Source: Cylindrotheca closterium (taxonomy: Eukaryota; Bacillariophyta; Bacillariophyceae; Bacillariales; Bacillariaceae). Taken from it: DNA of 64,000 nt. The stretch spans positions 1-64,000 of the forward strand of contig CAKOGP040001892.1 of the NCBI GenBank assembly GCA_933822405.4. The letters run 5' to 3'. A program made the translations under genes and the position numbers. Under the pieces are notes generated by a model. It was given only the letters and a program-made list of their open reading frames with translations. It did no database searches and was not told the origin of the DNA. Shown in pieces: positions 21,738 through 32,132 of this stretch. Each line of letters starts with the position of its first letter. Within the stretch, counting starts at the first letter, position 1.

Positions 21738-21798
21738 TGATCACTGCCTTGTTCTATTTTAATGTACAACAATAATTATGTTATTAAGTTTCTGTCTC

Positions 21799-22320
21799 TT
21801 AACTCAAAAAGCCAGCCTTTAGACAAAAATCAACAAAGTCGTCCAGATTTCGATAGATTCTCATACTTTGACCCTGTTTCGATGCCCGGACAATCTCCAA
21901 CCACTGAGATTGAATCGTCTTTTTGGACTTGCGTTGCTTTACCGACGCCAAGAAACGTCCAATGTCGGAATCCAACGAACCGTCAAATGCAAGGAATTGT
22001 TCGCCCAATTCGGTAATCTGATACCCAAACGGATTGTATCCAGCTGGAACCCAGCCACCACCACGATCAATCAGTTGAACGACTCTAAAAGCCAAATCAG
22101 TGTTGATGCTCAAAGTGTTGCATATTGATGAAGTTCCAAGGCAGCTATCCGATATCGCACTGCTGTCACAATAATCAGAAGAACCACCACGTGGAATCAC
22201 CAGGATCCCACTTCTGTGACAAGAAGACGTTTCTGATTGTGGTGAAGATATTGCATCACATGACATTGCGGTTAATAGGATTAGAAGGACAGCAAGAATT
22301 CGTGTTATGATTGAAGTCAT
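21799..22320 (-). CDS. Small secreted protein of unknown function
   Basis: 173 aa. An N-terminal signal peptide (IITRILAVLLILLTAMSCDA) is followed by a Ser/Cys-containing segment. Then comes a compact C-terminal region of about 100 residues with conserved-looking aromatic and charged positions (RGGGWVPAGYNPFGYQITELGEQFLAF). I do not recognise a family. It ends tail-to-tail with the LRR gene, 61 bp away, and its start faces the J-domain gene. Plastid or extracellular location is possible; the residue after the predicted cleavage is Ile, not Phe, which does not favour the classic plastid signal. Confidence 0.6.
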   Translation of the reverse strand: MTSIITRILAVLLILLTAMSCDAISSPQSETSSCHRSGILVIPRGGSSDYCDSSAISDSCLGTSSICNTLSINTDLAFRVVQLIDRGGGWVPAGYNPFGYQITELGEQFLAFDGSLDSDIGRFLASVKQRKSKKTIQSQWLEIVRASKQGQSMRIYRNLDDFVDFCLKAGFLS

Positions 22321-22730
22321 GATGATGGCTGTAGGACTATAATGCTAGTGACGGATGGAATGAATCCTGTCGTAATTATGATATGGTGAAAATGGAAAAA
22401 CAAGCTCAAAGTGATGGCAATCTTTGACTGATACGACCGCTCTCTCGTGCGTCCGTGTGCGCGGGAAATCTGGTTGAAGACGATGAGCTATGTCGTGACG
22501 ACGATGATGAAATTGTCGAATGAGTTTCTCATCATCCTCATGCTTCAAAATAACGACTAATTGAACAGAGAAACCATTGATGGTCACCAGTGAACAATAT
22601 ATCACTAGCATAAAGGAACGAGCATAAAGTAAAGCATTCTTCCTGCAAAGCTGATATAGCCAAAAGGGCAGAAGACAGACTGAGAAGAAGAATCAGCATC
22701 ACATCATCCATCACCTCATCATACACAATT
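22321..22730. promoter_or_regulatory. Divergent promoter region, secreted protein / J-domain protein
   Basis: 410 bp between head-to-head genes. No distinct motif recognised beyond a GTGCGTCCGTGTGCGCGGG GC-rich patch near 22447. Confidence 0.35.
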
Positions 22731-24329
22731 ATGAATCATCGCACTTCTCAGGGACGAAGTGCCCTGGTACTCCTTCAATTCCTTCTATTCAATATTTGTC
22801 TGAGGTTCAGGACAGTTCAGTGTTTTCCCTTGTGCACTTCTTCGCTCTCAACTTCAGGAAGATTGTCAAATTCAGGTAATTCATACAAGTCTTATTCATC
22901 ATCATCTTCACGGCATAGTGACACGAGATTAGATGAAAGCTATTGGATGATAATATCACGATCCAAAATACTGCGGCATCGGTCATCATTATTCACACAA
23001 TTATACTCGACAGATTCCTTCAATAATGATGCGGGAGAAAACCTCAATGAAAATGCTACTGATAATAACGCCGGTACTGATAGTATTGGTATCGGAGAAC
23101 GAGATTTGTATCAAATGCTGGATGCCTCCCCCACGGATTCCACACAAACCTTGAAACAAAAATACCGTGCCTTGGCAAGACAAACCCATCCAGATGCTCT
23201 CATTGGTACCAGTATCGACTCGGAATATCAACGAGAGCAGGCTTCCATTCAATTTGCCGAAATCACTGCTGCCTATAAGACTTTGAGTGATCCAAAGTCT
23301 CGTTTGCAATACGATCGTACCCTCAAGGCCAAGGAGTTTACAGACAACCTCGTGGACTCGTTGGAAGGTGGATTCCGAGTAGCCTTTAAAACGGCCTACC
23401 AAACGGCGGGAACGATTCGAAATGTGGGGGCGCAATTGGACAAGGCACGAGAAGACACGGCCTACCGTCTGGAACTGGCATCCAAGATTGCTCAATACAA
23501 TACCCAGAGCAAGACCTTGAAACAGCGTTCGATGCAAGAAGACAACCGACGGAAAGAATTGCAAGAGAGATTGGACAATCGAGGAAGCCGGGAACGTCAC
23601 CCTTGGCTGGAACAAACGAACAGTAACGACAAGTCCATGTCGTCGTACAAATACAAGGGCCCGAGTGGTAGCTCTTCCCAATCCCCACAGCTCCAACAAG
23701 AGCTTACCCCCGCCATGGCAAACGACATTGCCAAGAACTTGAAGCAAAAGTATCAGACTAGCAACAATAACAACAACGACAATGCAGCTAGTAATAGTAG
23801 CAACTTTGGGAATCCTGCCACTAGCAGTAAGGACGAGGGGATGGAGGAAACCTTGGCCAAGACGATTGATCGTCTGGCGCAAATCGAAATGGAATATCGA
23901 GAAAGCGCCCAAGCACATGTTCAAAGCCAAAGGGAAATGTCCAAAGCCCGAACGCAATTGGATCGGATTCAAGAACAAGAAGAAAAGGCCTTGAAGGCTT
24001 TGGAAGCAGCTCAAATAGCCTATAACGAAGCCAAAGAAGCCACCCAACAGCAAGAACGCGAATATGGTGAAGTATTGAGACAAGAACGGCTCTCGTATTC
24101 CAACGTTGAAAAGTCCAAGAGTACATTGACTCGCCAACAAGATCGTACCAGGGAAACCTTGCGGCAAACGGAAGACATGTACGTGTGGAAGGAAAATTCG
24201 TGGCTTCGAGACGAAGCTCGCAAGGCCAAGTCACTAGCCCACAAGCTCCGAGAGAAATCGGTCGAATTGGAAAGAAAGGCAAACGAATTGAAACGAGAAT
24301 TGGATTCAATAGGAAAAACAGATCAATAA
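22731..24329 (+). CDS. J-domain (DnaJ) protein with long coiled coil, secretory or plastid targeted
   Basis: 532 aa. Residues 1-31 act as a signal peptide (ALVLLQFLLFNICLRFRTVQC) followed by FPLC, consistent with a plastid presequence with Phe at +1. The J domain runs about 124-198 (DLYQMLDASPTDSTQTLKQKYRALA) with the diagnostic HPD at 153-155, which stimulates Hsp70 ATPase. No G/F-rich or zinc-finger region follows, so it is a class III J protein. Residues about 260-380 are low-complexity and Asn/Ser/Gln-rich. Residues about 380-525 form a long Glu/Lys/Arg/Gln heptad-rich coiled coil. The coiled coil probably tethers the chaperone site to a partner complex; which one cannot be said. Confidence 0.85.
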   Translation: MNHRTSQGRSALVLLQFLLFNICLRFRTVQCFPLCTSSLSTSGRLSNSGNSYKSYSSSSSRHSDTRLDESYWMIISRSKILRHRSSLFTQLYSTDSFNNDAGENLNENATDNNAGTDSIGIGERDLYQMLDASPTDSTQTLKQKYRALARQTHPDALIGTSIDSEYQREQASIQFAEITAAYKTLSDPKSRLQYDRTLKAKEFTDNLVDSLEGGFRVAFKTAYQTAGTIRNVGAQLDKAREDTAYRLELASKIAQYNTQSKTLKQRSMQEDNRRKELQERLDNRGSRERHPWLEQTNSNDKSMSSYKYKGPSGSSSQSPQLQQELTPAMANDIAKNLKQKYQTSNNNNNDNAASNSSNFGNPATSSKDEGMEETLAKTIDRLAQIEMEYRESAQAHVQSQREMSKARTQLDRIQEQEEKALKALEAAQIAYNEAKEATQQQEREYGEVLRQERLSYSNVEKSKSTLTRQQDRTRETLRQTEDMYVWKENSWLRDEARKAKSLAHKLREKSVELERKANELKRELDSIGKTDQ

Positions 24330-24589
24330 AATAGAACCATATCAAAAAATTGATTTGATTTGATGTATTTTGAAAGTGTTTCGAGAGACGAGGGGGTATG
24401 ACCTACTGCAGTACTTTGTTCGACTGTCTAGTGTTATTGCAATAGCCCAGTTGAATAGCTGACTATTATGCTTCTAATATATGACGATTCTCATGATTCA
24501 TTCCTTCAGCCAATCAATGATCAAGATGAAATCCAACGGTCAATTCATCCAAAAGGAAGATGCCCCATGAACGGGCGATTTTTCCAGTT

Positions 24590-26125
24590 TTACTCTCCAT
24601 CGAAAAAATTGGGCATGGACATGTTACTCTTTGCTCGGTAGAGTGATTTCTTGACCTTGGTTTTGGGAGGTTTCTTGCCATGCTTTGACTTCTTGGGGCC
24701 ACTGCCCAACAGGGCTTGTGCCAACAACGGGTTCACTTTCGTCTTGTTGCTACCAGACGCTCCAAAAGAAGCATTCTTGTTGGAGGATGAGGGTTGCTGC
24801 AAGGATGACGATGTCGTGCCGCCAGTGGTGGCCGTACCAGTGCTTTCCTCCGAGATGGTGGCGTCTTCGGTCTTTTTTGTCAAGTCCGCCATGCTGTCGC
24901 TGGATTGATTCTTCTTGCCAAATCCCATGAGGTTTCGGAAGGAGGAACCAGTTTTTTTGGAGATGGAGGGGATCTTCCCCAAGGAGTTCTTGCGTGAAAT
25001 GGCGGACGCGTCACTGAAGGTAGTGGTTCTTGGGAGTGGCATACCAGATGCCCGTTTGCTGTTGGTGGCCACCAAACTGGTTTCGACCTTGAGGATCTTA
25101 ACGACCTTGGAAAAGTTGGGACGACGGGTATGTTCGCCATGCCAACATTCCTTGACCAGCCGCCGCAAGGCAGTGGAAGGCATCTGCGACGATGACGGTC
25201 GCCATCCATTGATCATGATGGATTCGATGAATTCGTCACGGTCGTGAATGTGTTTGTAGGGCTTTTCCAATGTGGTCATTTCCCACAGTAGCACACCGAA
25301 GGAATAAACATCAGACGCAAATTCCGTAGGTTGGCCCAATGCAATTTCGGGGGCCATGTATCGAAGACTACCGGCAACTTCTTTTGGCTTGAGCGTATGA
25401 AATTCGCGGGCAAACCCCAAATCAAAAATTTTGGGAACCCCGTTCGTGTCGAAACCAACATTATCTGGCTTGAGATCACGCAAAACGACTCCTTGTGAGT
25501 GAAGATATTCCATTCCCTTGGCGACATCTACACCAATTGACTTTATTCTTTCTAGTGCTTCCGACGTGTTGGGTTTGTTGCTGTCCTTAATGCTGCCCAT
25601 TTGTTGAGAGGGATCCCTAGTTTTTCTCATTTTAGGATTCTGAAGTCGATACTTGTCAATTTTGTTTCGAAGAGTATCAGCAAGCAAATCAATGACAAGA
25701 AAGTATCCACGTTCTGATTCCAGATAAGAATTTCTGACGCTTTTGCCATAGAATCCATGAAGTTTGATGACGTTTGGATGAGACAGTCTGGCAAGAATCG
25801 TTGCCTCGATAACTAGATCAACAGAACCAGTCTTGAAACTCTTGGTTCGGGCCATGGTGTTGGGACTTAGACATTTCAACGCAAATTCCTGATCGGCAAT
25901 CGCAGGAGCATCTTCGTCAATAGATGAAACCTGAATTCCTGCTCGAAAGACTTGGCTGAAACCACCGTAACCAATTGTTGATCTGAGGTCAATATCATCC
26001 CAATCGAGCTGTAAAACGTCGTCCAAGATCTCCAATCTTGATCTTTCCACGAGACCTGTGATCTCTTCTTCGGCAATTATGCCCATTTGCTTACGACGGG
26101 CTCTGTCAATTTCCTCTTCACTCAT
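24590..26125 (-). CDS. Protein kinase, TKL-like
   Basis: 511 aa, single exon. The kinase domain covers about residues 45-345. The glycine loop GYGGFSQV starts at 52, the beta-3 lysine is K84 in EFALK, and the alpha-C glutamate is probably E107. The catalytic loop is LRDLKPDN (215-222) and the metal motif is DLG (235-237) rather than DFG. GSLRYMAPE then DVYSFGVLLWEM complete the lobe, the latter typical of tyrosine-kinase-like Ser/Thr kinases. HRD to LRD and DFG to DLG are conservative changes, and all catalytic acids remain, so it should be active. A 20-residue insertion rich in Lys and Ser sits between lobes (about 160-185). The tail is Ser/Thr- and Lys-rich and ends with a basic stretch. 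No membrane segment is visible. Confidence 0.88.
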   Translation of the reverse strand: MSEEEIDRARRKQMGIIAEEEITGLVERSRLEILDDVLQLDWDDIDLRSTIGYGGFSQVFRAGIQVSSIDEDAPAIADQEFALKCLSPNTMARTKSFKTGSVDLVIEATILARLSHPNVIKLHGFYGKSVRNSYLESERGYFLVIDLLADTLRNKIDKYRLQNPKMRKTRDPSQQMGSIKDSNKPNTSEALERIKSIGVDVAKGMEYLHSQGVVLRDLKPDNVGFDTNGVPKIFDLGFAREFHTLKPKEVAGSLRYMAPEIALGQPTEFASDVYSFGVLLWEMTTLEKPYKHIHDRDEFIESIMINGWRPSSSQMPSTALRRLVKECWHGEHTRRPNFSKVVKILKVETSLVATNSKRASGMPLPRTTTFSDASAISRKNSLGKIPSISKKTGSSFRNLMGFGKKNQSSDSMADLTKKTEDATISEESTGTATTGGTTSSSLQQPSSSNKNASFGASGSNKTKVNPLLAQALLGSGPKKSKHGKKPPKTKVKKSLYRAKSNMSMPNFFDGE

Positions 26126-27421
26126 TTTTTAGGTTGATTCTTTTGGCGTTTCAGCAAATGATTTTTTTAAATCTTGTGTTTAAGTTTAGTATATACTGTG
26201 GTGTTTGTTTCTGAGGCAATTGCAGGCAATCGGATGAAAAACGGCACTGCTAATTTACGTCGATGGCAGTAATGGGTAGGCAGACGTCTCCTTGGAGACT
26301 TGTGGGTGGCGCCAGACGTTTTCAACTAATGACCGGGGTCATGACCACGTTGTTTGAAAGACACCCAGTGCACTTGCTTTAGCGGATACCTGGTAATATC
26401 CATTGTGTAAAAACGCTTAGATAAAGTCCGAAAATCCGAAATCCTGCACTCGTTCTCCACAAAATTCCGGTCAGTTTCAGGCGGAAGTTTACTGCACGAG
26501 TACGTAGGTAACATGTAAAGGCTAGGGGCTGTCTTCTCACTATGGTATCATGTTCAGCCAATTCGACAAAAGATACAGCACCAATAGGAATCGGATAAGA
26601 CCACATCACCTGGCAAAGATAAACCAATGAGATTTTGTTATATGCTTTAGTCTGTCTTAGAGTGTTTGGCACATTCACCAGGGACATATGAAAACCTGAA
26701 GTTTGATACGACATGATGTCGTGAAGCCGATGTACATATTCACACAAATGGTGTAGTTGATGACACATATATGTTCCCCCAAGTTCTTACAATACTGCGC
26801 ATTCAAGGAATGCGATGATGATTTTTCACCAAGAAAACTCCTTTGGCAAGAATCTCTTCGGTTGGACTCATAAAAGAAACCTGAGTTTCATGAGTATTGG
26901 AATGCAACTTCATTTAAACCAGCAACCATGCTTGTAAACAGACTTTAGTTTCCGGGGCAGTTGAGCTTGGCGAAGACTGCATGTACATGACTCCTAACTA
27001 TGTTCGCATTATTATCATCAGCAACAGTACAGCATCACCGCTACTCTGATGTTTATACGGTCGCGACGGGATGATTGGGTATCCTCTTCCACATGACATC
27101 TGGATGATTCATTTACCACTTTCCATCACTGGAATACTCTCCATTTTCCTTTCCTTTCAACAATCCACCTATACGTATCTGTCGTTTCGTCAGAGGTCAT
27201 CTTCCAAGGGGTGCAACAACCAGCTTCTACAGCTTTTGCCATATCGGGGTGACACTCCTACCGGTACACTGGCATACACATAATGCCCTAGGAGAACTCA
27301 GCCAAACACGATAGTCTACTACGACTATGATCGCACCGACATTTACTCTAGTGTTACCTTCGTTTCATTTCTACACATTTACGATCTATAGTATGCACGA
27401 GCTGCCACACAGATGGGGCGC
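26126..27421. other. Intergenic, no gene supported
   Basis: 1.3 kb with only short frames (for example minus strand 26379-26768 and plus strand 27071-27283) that show no domain, no signal peptide and no paralog in the window. One TACCGGTA palindrome at 27259-27266. A non-coding RNA cannot be excluded. Confidence 0.45.
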
Positions 27422-29231
27422 TTAATGTCCTCTAGTTTGTTCATCCGAAGGATTCTCCAAAATGGTTTCGATCGCTGTCATTTCTTCAAGAGTGTTGTTT
27501 GATCGTAGAGTGCCACGGGAATGGCCACTTTCATCTTCCATGACAGGAGGCATCATTGCGGCATCAGATGCAGCGCTTGGCTGAATTGGTTGAAGGGGAA
27601 TCATATGGTCAGTTCATACTGTGACGAAAAGCAAAAACGGCGACGTACGACGTTTCTAGGTTCTTACCTCTCTACGACCCATGCCAGAGCGGCCCGTACT
27701 AGAGCGGCTCACCATATCCGAAGTTGTATGAGTGATTTGAATGCTATCCGAAAAGTTCTTTTCAAGGTCGTCAAGAATGGCTTCGTTGGCCTGAGTCGGG
27801 GATTGCTTGCCGCTTCGACGGAACATCTTTTTGGGATTGAAAGACCTCTTCGAGCTGGGCTTGCCACCCATGACTGCCTCGGTGGAGAAAGAAGTCTAAG
27901 GAAGAATGAAATTAGAAAAAAGAACAAACCATGCTTAGAAAGTCCATGGCAACCCGTGTACACTTACAAGTTTGCTTCCGTCATCACCAACAGATTGTGG
28001 ACTAGATGCATCCCAATCTTTTGGAATGTAGCTGTTCTTGCCATAGGCATCAGCACTATAGTCATCATTGCTTCCGGCAAGAATCCCTTCACCACTTCGA
28101 TCATAAGATCCACGCTTTCTGGTGAGGACACGGTAATGAGTCTTTCGGCCATGGTAGAAGAGAAGGGCAACGCCAGCAACGCAACTTAGCGCGATACCAG
28201 CAAGTGCTCCATTGGAGAAAGTAACATCTTCCTTTCCTCCAGATCCACTTCCCTCTACAGCTGCTGGGGTGAATCCATAAAAGTCCTTTGCTCTCTTCAA
28301 CTTTTCTTCCATCACCTTGTCTGTTTCCGTACTGAGAACAATGAAGTCGAGCAACTCGGGAAATCCAGCAAAGTCTCCAGGACTAATTTCGGCAGCAACC
28401 TTCAAAGCAATTTGCAAAATGCCATTCTCGTCTCCTTTCTTCAATTGTCTACGTTCTCCATTGGCAGGTGTGAATACTTGGTCAAGAACTTCGACGTATA
28501 AAATATCAATCTTGGCAGACTCCTCCTTATCGACCATCGACTGGAGAACTTCCTTGGCCACAGTTGTGAATGTTACAAGTTGCTTTGCCGGCAAAGCTCC
28601 GGGAACGTCGCTAAGAATATAGTCAGTCTCGGCAAATTGAGTCTTTGAGGTGATTGTGGGAAATTCGGTTGGTGGAATACTCGGCTGCGGTGTAACAGTT
28701 GGGCGGTTTGTTGGGGAGACAGATGGGACTGCACTCGGAACGTGAGTAGGAGCCAGACTTGGCATATCACTTGGAACAAAACTGGGACTGCTGGATGGAA
28801 TTGAAGATGGAGCTGTGTGATTTGATTATAAGATAAGGTGGTTAGAATGAGTTCCTGCATACCGGTACGTCAGCGTCACATATAGCCCGAAAATACTAGG
28901 ATGTCAACTTACACGAAGATGGTGCTGCCGAAGGACTCCCAGAAGGAATATCAGAAGGAGATGGAGAGGGAGCAGGGGACTCTGTTGGTGAATCCGTAGG
29001 TTTGTTGGTCACTGTTGGAGGTGCAGATGCCGTAACCGTGGGCTTTCCAGTAATGGTCGGAGCCATGGTGGTTGTTGGAACATCTGATGGCGAGGGCGAG
29101 GGAATTGCTGTTTCAGTCGGTGCAGGAGAGATTGAAGGCTCCCATCGGTATTGGTATCGCTGAGCGCTTGCCGATGGAAAGGCAGAAAGCACAAGGAGTG
29201 CTGTGGCGGATAGAAGTAGGTTCATCGTCAA
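27422..29231 (-). CDS. Single-pass membrane protein with Pro/Ser/Thr-rich ectodomain
   Basis: Four exons: 29231-28913, 28812-27968, 27895-27668 and 27580-27422, with introns of 100, 72 and 87 bp. The frames join perfectly into 516 aa. Residues 1-22 are a signal peptide ending SASA. Residues about 25-165 are a stalk of PTxxPS/SPSP repeats, the type found in diatom cell-surface proteins and probably heavily glycosylated. A folded domain of about 115 residues follows (around QLVTFTTVAKEVLQSMV), then a Ser/Gly linker and one transmembrane helix at about 307-326 (GALAGIALSCVAGVALLFY). The cytoplasmic tail of about 190 residues is basic near the membrane and Ser/Thr-rich, with several possible phosphorylation sites. 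A surface adhesion or sensing role is inference from architecture. The last acceptor was chosen because an upstream AG would stop after five codons. Confidence 0.72.
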
Positions 29232-29819
29232 CGTGAAAAAGATGAAGGATAAAGTTTTGAATTTTACATCACAAAACCGTTATAACACATGGTGGATTGA
29301 AATTATTTGGTAACGGCTTGCGACCGGCAGCGTTTTCAGTTGGACTGGCTCCGCTCGCGGCTTGAACTTGTCATAGGAGTTGAATTATGGTCGAAGGAAT
29401 CAATCAATCGATCAGAAGTCTAGTCGAGAAAGAAACGGGACCCCTTTTCATTTGGGATCTTCCTTCCCACTTCAAACTGGAAGAATGCACAAAGAAGTCC
29501 CCGCGCTGAGTGGTGTCGGAAAAGTCGGTAAGCAAGGTTCTATTTGCTATGTATTCAAAACTGACGTCTGGCATGTGACCCATTGAAAAGAGGCTGCGAA
29601 CAATACATGTTCGGCGGTGTCAGCTCCATAAATGGCTGCAACCATTTTTCGCGAGGCGGTGTCAAAACTTCCCTCGGAACAGCTTGAAGCAATCACGAAC
29701 CCTTTCCAAATTCATGTATCAGATTCGTGTCTTTCTCCTCTTGAACCTCAGGATACGCACTACGGCCACACAATTCAGTTCATTCCATAGATTGATTCCC
29801 ATCATTCCGATCCCACCTC
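29232..29819 (+). promoter_or_regulatory. Upstream region of FYxR-family gene A with inverted repeat and TATA-like site
   Basis: No gene seen. The sequence GAACAATACATGTTC at 29598-29612 is an inverted repeat with GAACA/TGTTC arms. A CATAAATG TATA-like site lies at 29626-29633, about 190 bases before the ATG. A related inverted repeat and TATA-like site occur ahead of gene C of the same family. Confidence 0.35.
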
Positions 29820-30329
29820 ATGCCAAACTCAATGATGATCTTTAGCGACCGCATCGTCCCTATCAACCGCCCATCTTCAATCATTGACTCTGCCACTACG
29901 AGCACCCAAGAAATCTATTGCCATGATTCTCCATCATCAACAACCGTCAAATCATCGAGAAGCATACCGATCTCGGATCGACTGACAAAGACCGCGTCAG
30001 AGATTCAGTTGTGTCGAGATCAACAGACAGCCGAGCGCCTCGACTATGAATTCTATTCTCGGGTTGTCTCGGGGATCTCACAGTCTCAGTGCACGAGTAA
30101 AAGTTGGCAATGCCGACAAGAAAACCAAATGTGTTTGCTGAACATTATGCAAACTCGAACGAATGAAACACCAAAGAAAGTCGAAGAAGAAGTGGAAGAC
30201 GAATGGGCAATAGGGCATAGTCTAGAGGAAACGCCCTGTGACGAGAATCTGATTTTGAATATAGCATCAGAGGCAACCAACTTGTCCATGCCGGATGATG
30301 ACGATGAGATCTTTGAGATGGAATTGTAA
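29820..30329 (+). CDS. FYxR/acidic-tail family protein A (unknown function)
   Basis: 169 aa, no signal peptide or membrane segment. It is the first of three tandem paralogs (next at 30988 and 32133). The N-terminal half is Ser/Thr-rich and carries SIPISDR. About 26 residues later comes the core DYEFYSRVVSGI (about 80-91), then SKSWQCRQENQMCLLNIMQTR. The C-terminus is acidic, ending DDDDEIFEMEL. The same order of blocks, IPI, FYxR, QNxxCLxNIxxTR and an acidic tail with Phe and hydrophobic-Glu-Leu, is kept in gene C, and most of it in gene B. I recognise no known family. The small size and charged tail suggest an adaptor or regulatory protein, possibly a transcription-linked activator, but this is conjecture. 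Confidence 0.7.
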   Translation: MPNSMMIFSDRIVPINRPSSIIDSATTSTQEIYCHDSPSSTTVKSSRSIPISDRLTKTASEIQLCRDQQTAERLDYEFYSRVVSGISQSQCTSKSWQCRQENQMCLLNIMQTRTNETPKKVEEEVEDEWAIGHSLEETPCDENLILNIASEATNLSMPDDDDEIFEMEL

Positions 30330-30987
30330 CTCTGATTTCAGCCCAATTTCACCCAATTTCGCTATGCATATCGCTATACCCTGCAGCAGCTACAAACACA
30401 ACTATTTTAAAGCTAGAACAGATATATTTTTACGCAAGCGTTGTTTAGATCGTTCATGTTTTTACAATTCGTTACCTGCATGAAAAGAGCTCGAGGAGCC
30501 TGTTTAGCTGTACAGGTGCTGTACCTGATACCGCAGTTGTCAGTATTTTTTCTCACGATTGATTCGTTAGGAGCCAATCAATGTTCAATGTCTCTCAAGA
30601 TGACACCTCTTTTTAATTCAAAAATGCTTTTTGATCACAAAGACGTTTCTTTGATCGACTTTACATTGTGTGGTAAACTGGCTTCCAAAGACTGGTTCGG
30701 ATCTAGTGAAGCGCAATTAAAGCGAATTCGGTTAGGCTATTTCCCATATATAAAGGGCTATTGTCGACATAAGGCTTTTGATACAATCTTCCTTCGGGAA
30801 GTTTAAAAGTGCGTTTAATGTCGATCAGAAGTCATTTGGCTTGTACACTCAAATTCACTCGTGTGACGTGCCGAAGAACGAGTGGCTTGCATTCAACGAA
30901 TCAGCTGGACCACTGAATTCACAAATCTGGTCTTCACAAATTGCCACAAAATTTCTGAGAAGTAGATCTGACAAGCAGAAACAAAAA
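30330..30987 (+). promoter_or_regulatory. Upstream region of FYxR-family gene B
   Basis: The frame of gene B stays open upstream from 30778, but only a TTG stands there and the stretch is unlike the paralogs, so I treat it as leader. A TATATAAAG site at 30746-30754 lies about 240 bases before the ATG, matching the TATA-to-ATG distance of genes A and C. Confidence 0.4.
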
Positions 30988-31443
30988 ATGTTTCAATCAG
31001 AATCTGCTCCCACAAGGATAACTGACAATGTCATGAGGCATCAAGGCAGAGCATCAAGTCGCTACGATATACACAGGAGGTACCCAGTATTGCATGGAAG
31101 TAGCGAGACCGAGAAGGATTCACCTCGTACTGTTGTGGGGAAAACAGAAAACATTCCGATCGCCAATAAGGACCAAGCATCTCCAGCCGAGTTGGCAAAG
31201 ATAAAAGAGGCGCAGAATCGAGACACACGGTTCTATAATCGCATTAATGGTGGGATGAAGACGACGGATGTTTCACAAAGTTGTCACCAGAATGACTTTC
31301 TGTTGCAACAACAGAATGGTCATGTAAAGAATAATCGGCACCGGGATTTCGGGATGCAAAACGATTGCTTCATTGGATATGAAGATGGACCATCAATTGA
31401 CTACGACACTGATGATGAGGCGATATTTGAATTGGAACTCTGA
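30988..31443 (+). CDS. FYxR/acidic-tail family protein B (unknown function)
   Basis: 151 aa from the first in-frame ATG, a length that matches paralogs A (169) and C (158). It is basic and Ser-rich at the N-terminus. It then has ENIPIANKD, and 23 residues later the core DTRFYNRINGGMK. The segment after the core is Gln/Asn/His-rich and has lost the QNxxCLxNI block. The tail DTDDEAIFELEL is conserved in character with A and C. This is the most divergent of the three. If the upstream TTG at 30778 were used the protein would gain 70 residues without similarity to the others. Function unknown. Confidence 0.65.
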   Translation: MFQSESAPTRITDNVMRHQGRASSRYDIHRRYPVLHGSSETEKDSPRTVVGKTENIPIANKDQASPAELAKIKEAQNRDTRFYNRINGGMKTTDVSQSCHQNDFLLQQQNGHVKNNRHRDFGMQNDCFIGYEDGPSIDYDTDDEAIFELEL

Positions 31444-32132
31444 TCATGCCACCTCTGCTACACTTCTTCGTTCGTGGCGGTGCTCTCAACAGCTTTTTGA
31501 GATTTGTAAACACATTCCTAGTTTGTGATGGCTCTATCTATTTTTTCGGAGAAAGACGTCGATCTTGAACATTGTTCAACTATGCATTGCATTTTATAGA
31601 ACTACTGGCTGTATTATAATCATAATAGTACATAATCATATCACCAAATGAACTACTGTACCGCCGGTTTCATAACTCCTGAGTGTAACTTGTGGCTGAT
31701 TTTGGAACTGCTGACTTAGATTCGGTTGAATCGAATCAATCGATCGGGAGCGTTATTCGGTACGTACGAACCGGTTCGATGGCGTCAGCGAATTTGAAAT
31801 TCTTTTTTCAAAGTGCTCTATCGCGCTCAAGAAGATAGAAAGAGAAGAGAACAACATGTTCGCCGAAGTTTAATCCCTGGCCAATCATTCTGGGACGTCT
31901 CTATAAAGTATTCGCCAATGCGATTTATCGACGCATGTATTTATAGTCCGATCACAATTCTGATGGCAGAGAATACCCAATCTTCCTCTAGCGGACTGGC
32001 AGGGAGGCGTCTCATCTGGAACTTGAAGGTTTCTGTCACCCACCACAAATTCTCATGAATCTTGGCCATACGTTTGTCGATTCTCGAATCCATCAATCGC
32101 AAAAAATCCAATAGCGGTGGTCCATCGACAGC
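31444..32132 (+). promoter_or_regulatory. Upstream region of FYxR-family gene C with inverted repeat and TATA-like site
   Basis: No gene. GAACAACATGTTC at 31849-31861 is an inverted repeat with the same GAACA/TGTTC arms as upstream of gene A, here with a 3-base spacer instead of 5. A CTATAAAG TATA-like site lies at 31901-31908, about 225 bases before the ATG. An AACCGGTTCG palindrome-like segment is at about 31769. Confidence 0.35.

Noticed and set aside
23001..24167. Long minus-strand frame of 388 codons
   Set aside because: Overlaps the J-domain gene throughout, has no domain and only reflects its codon bias.
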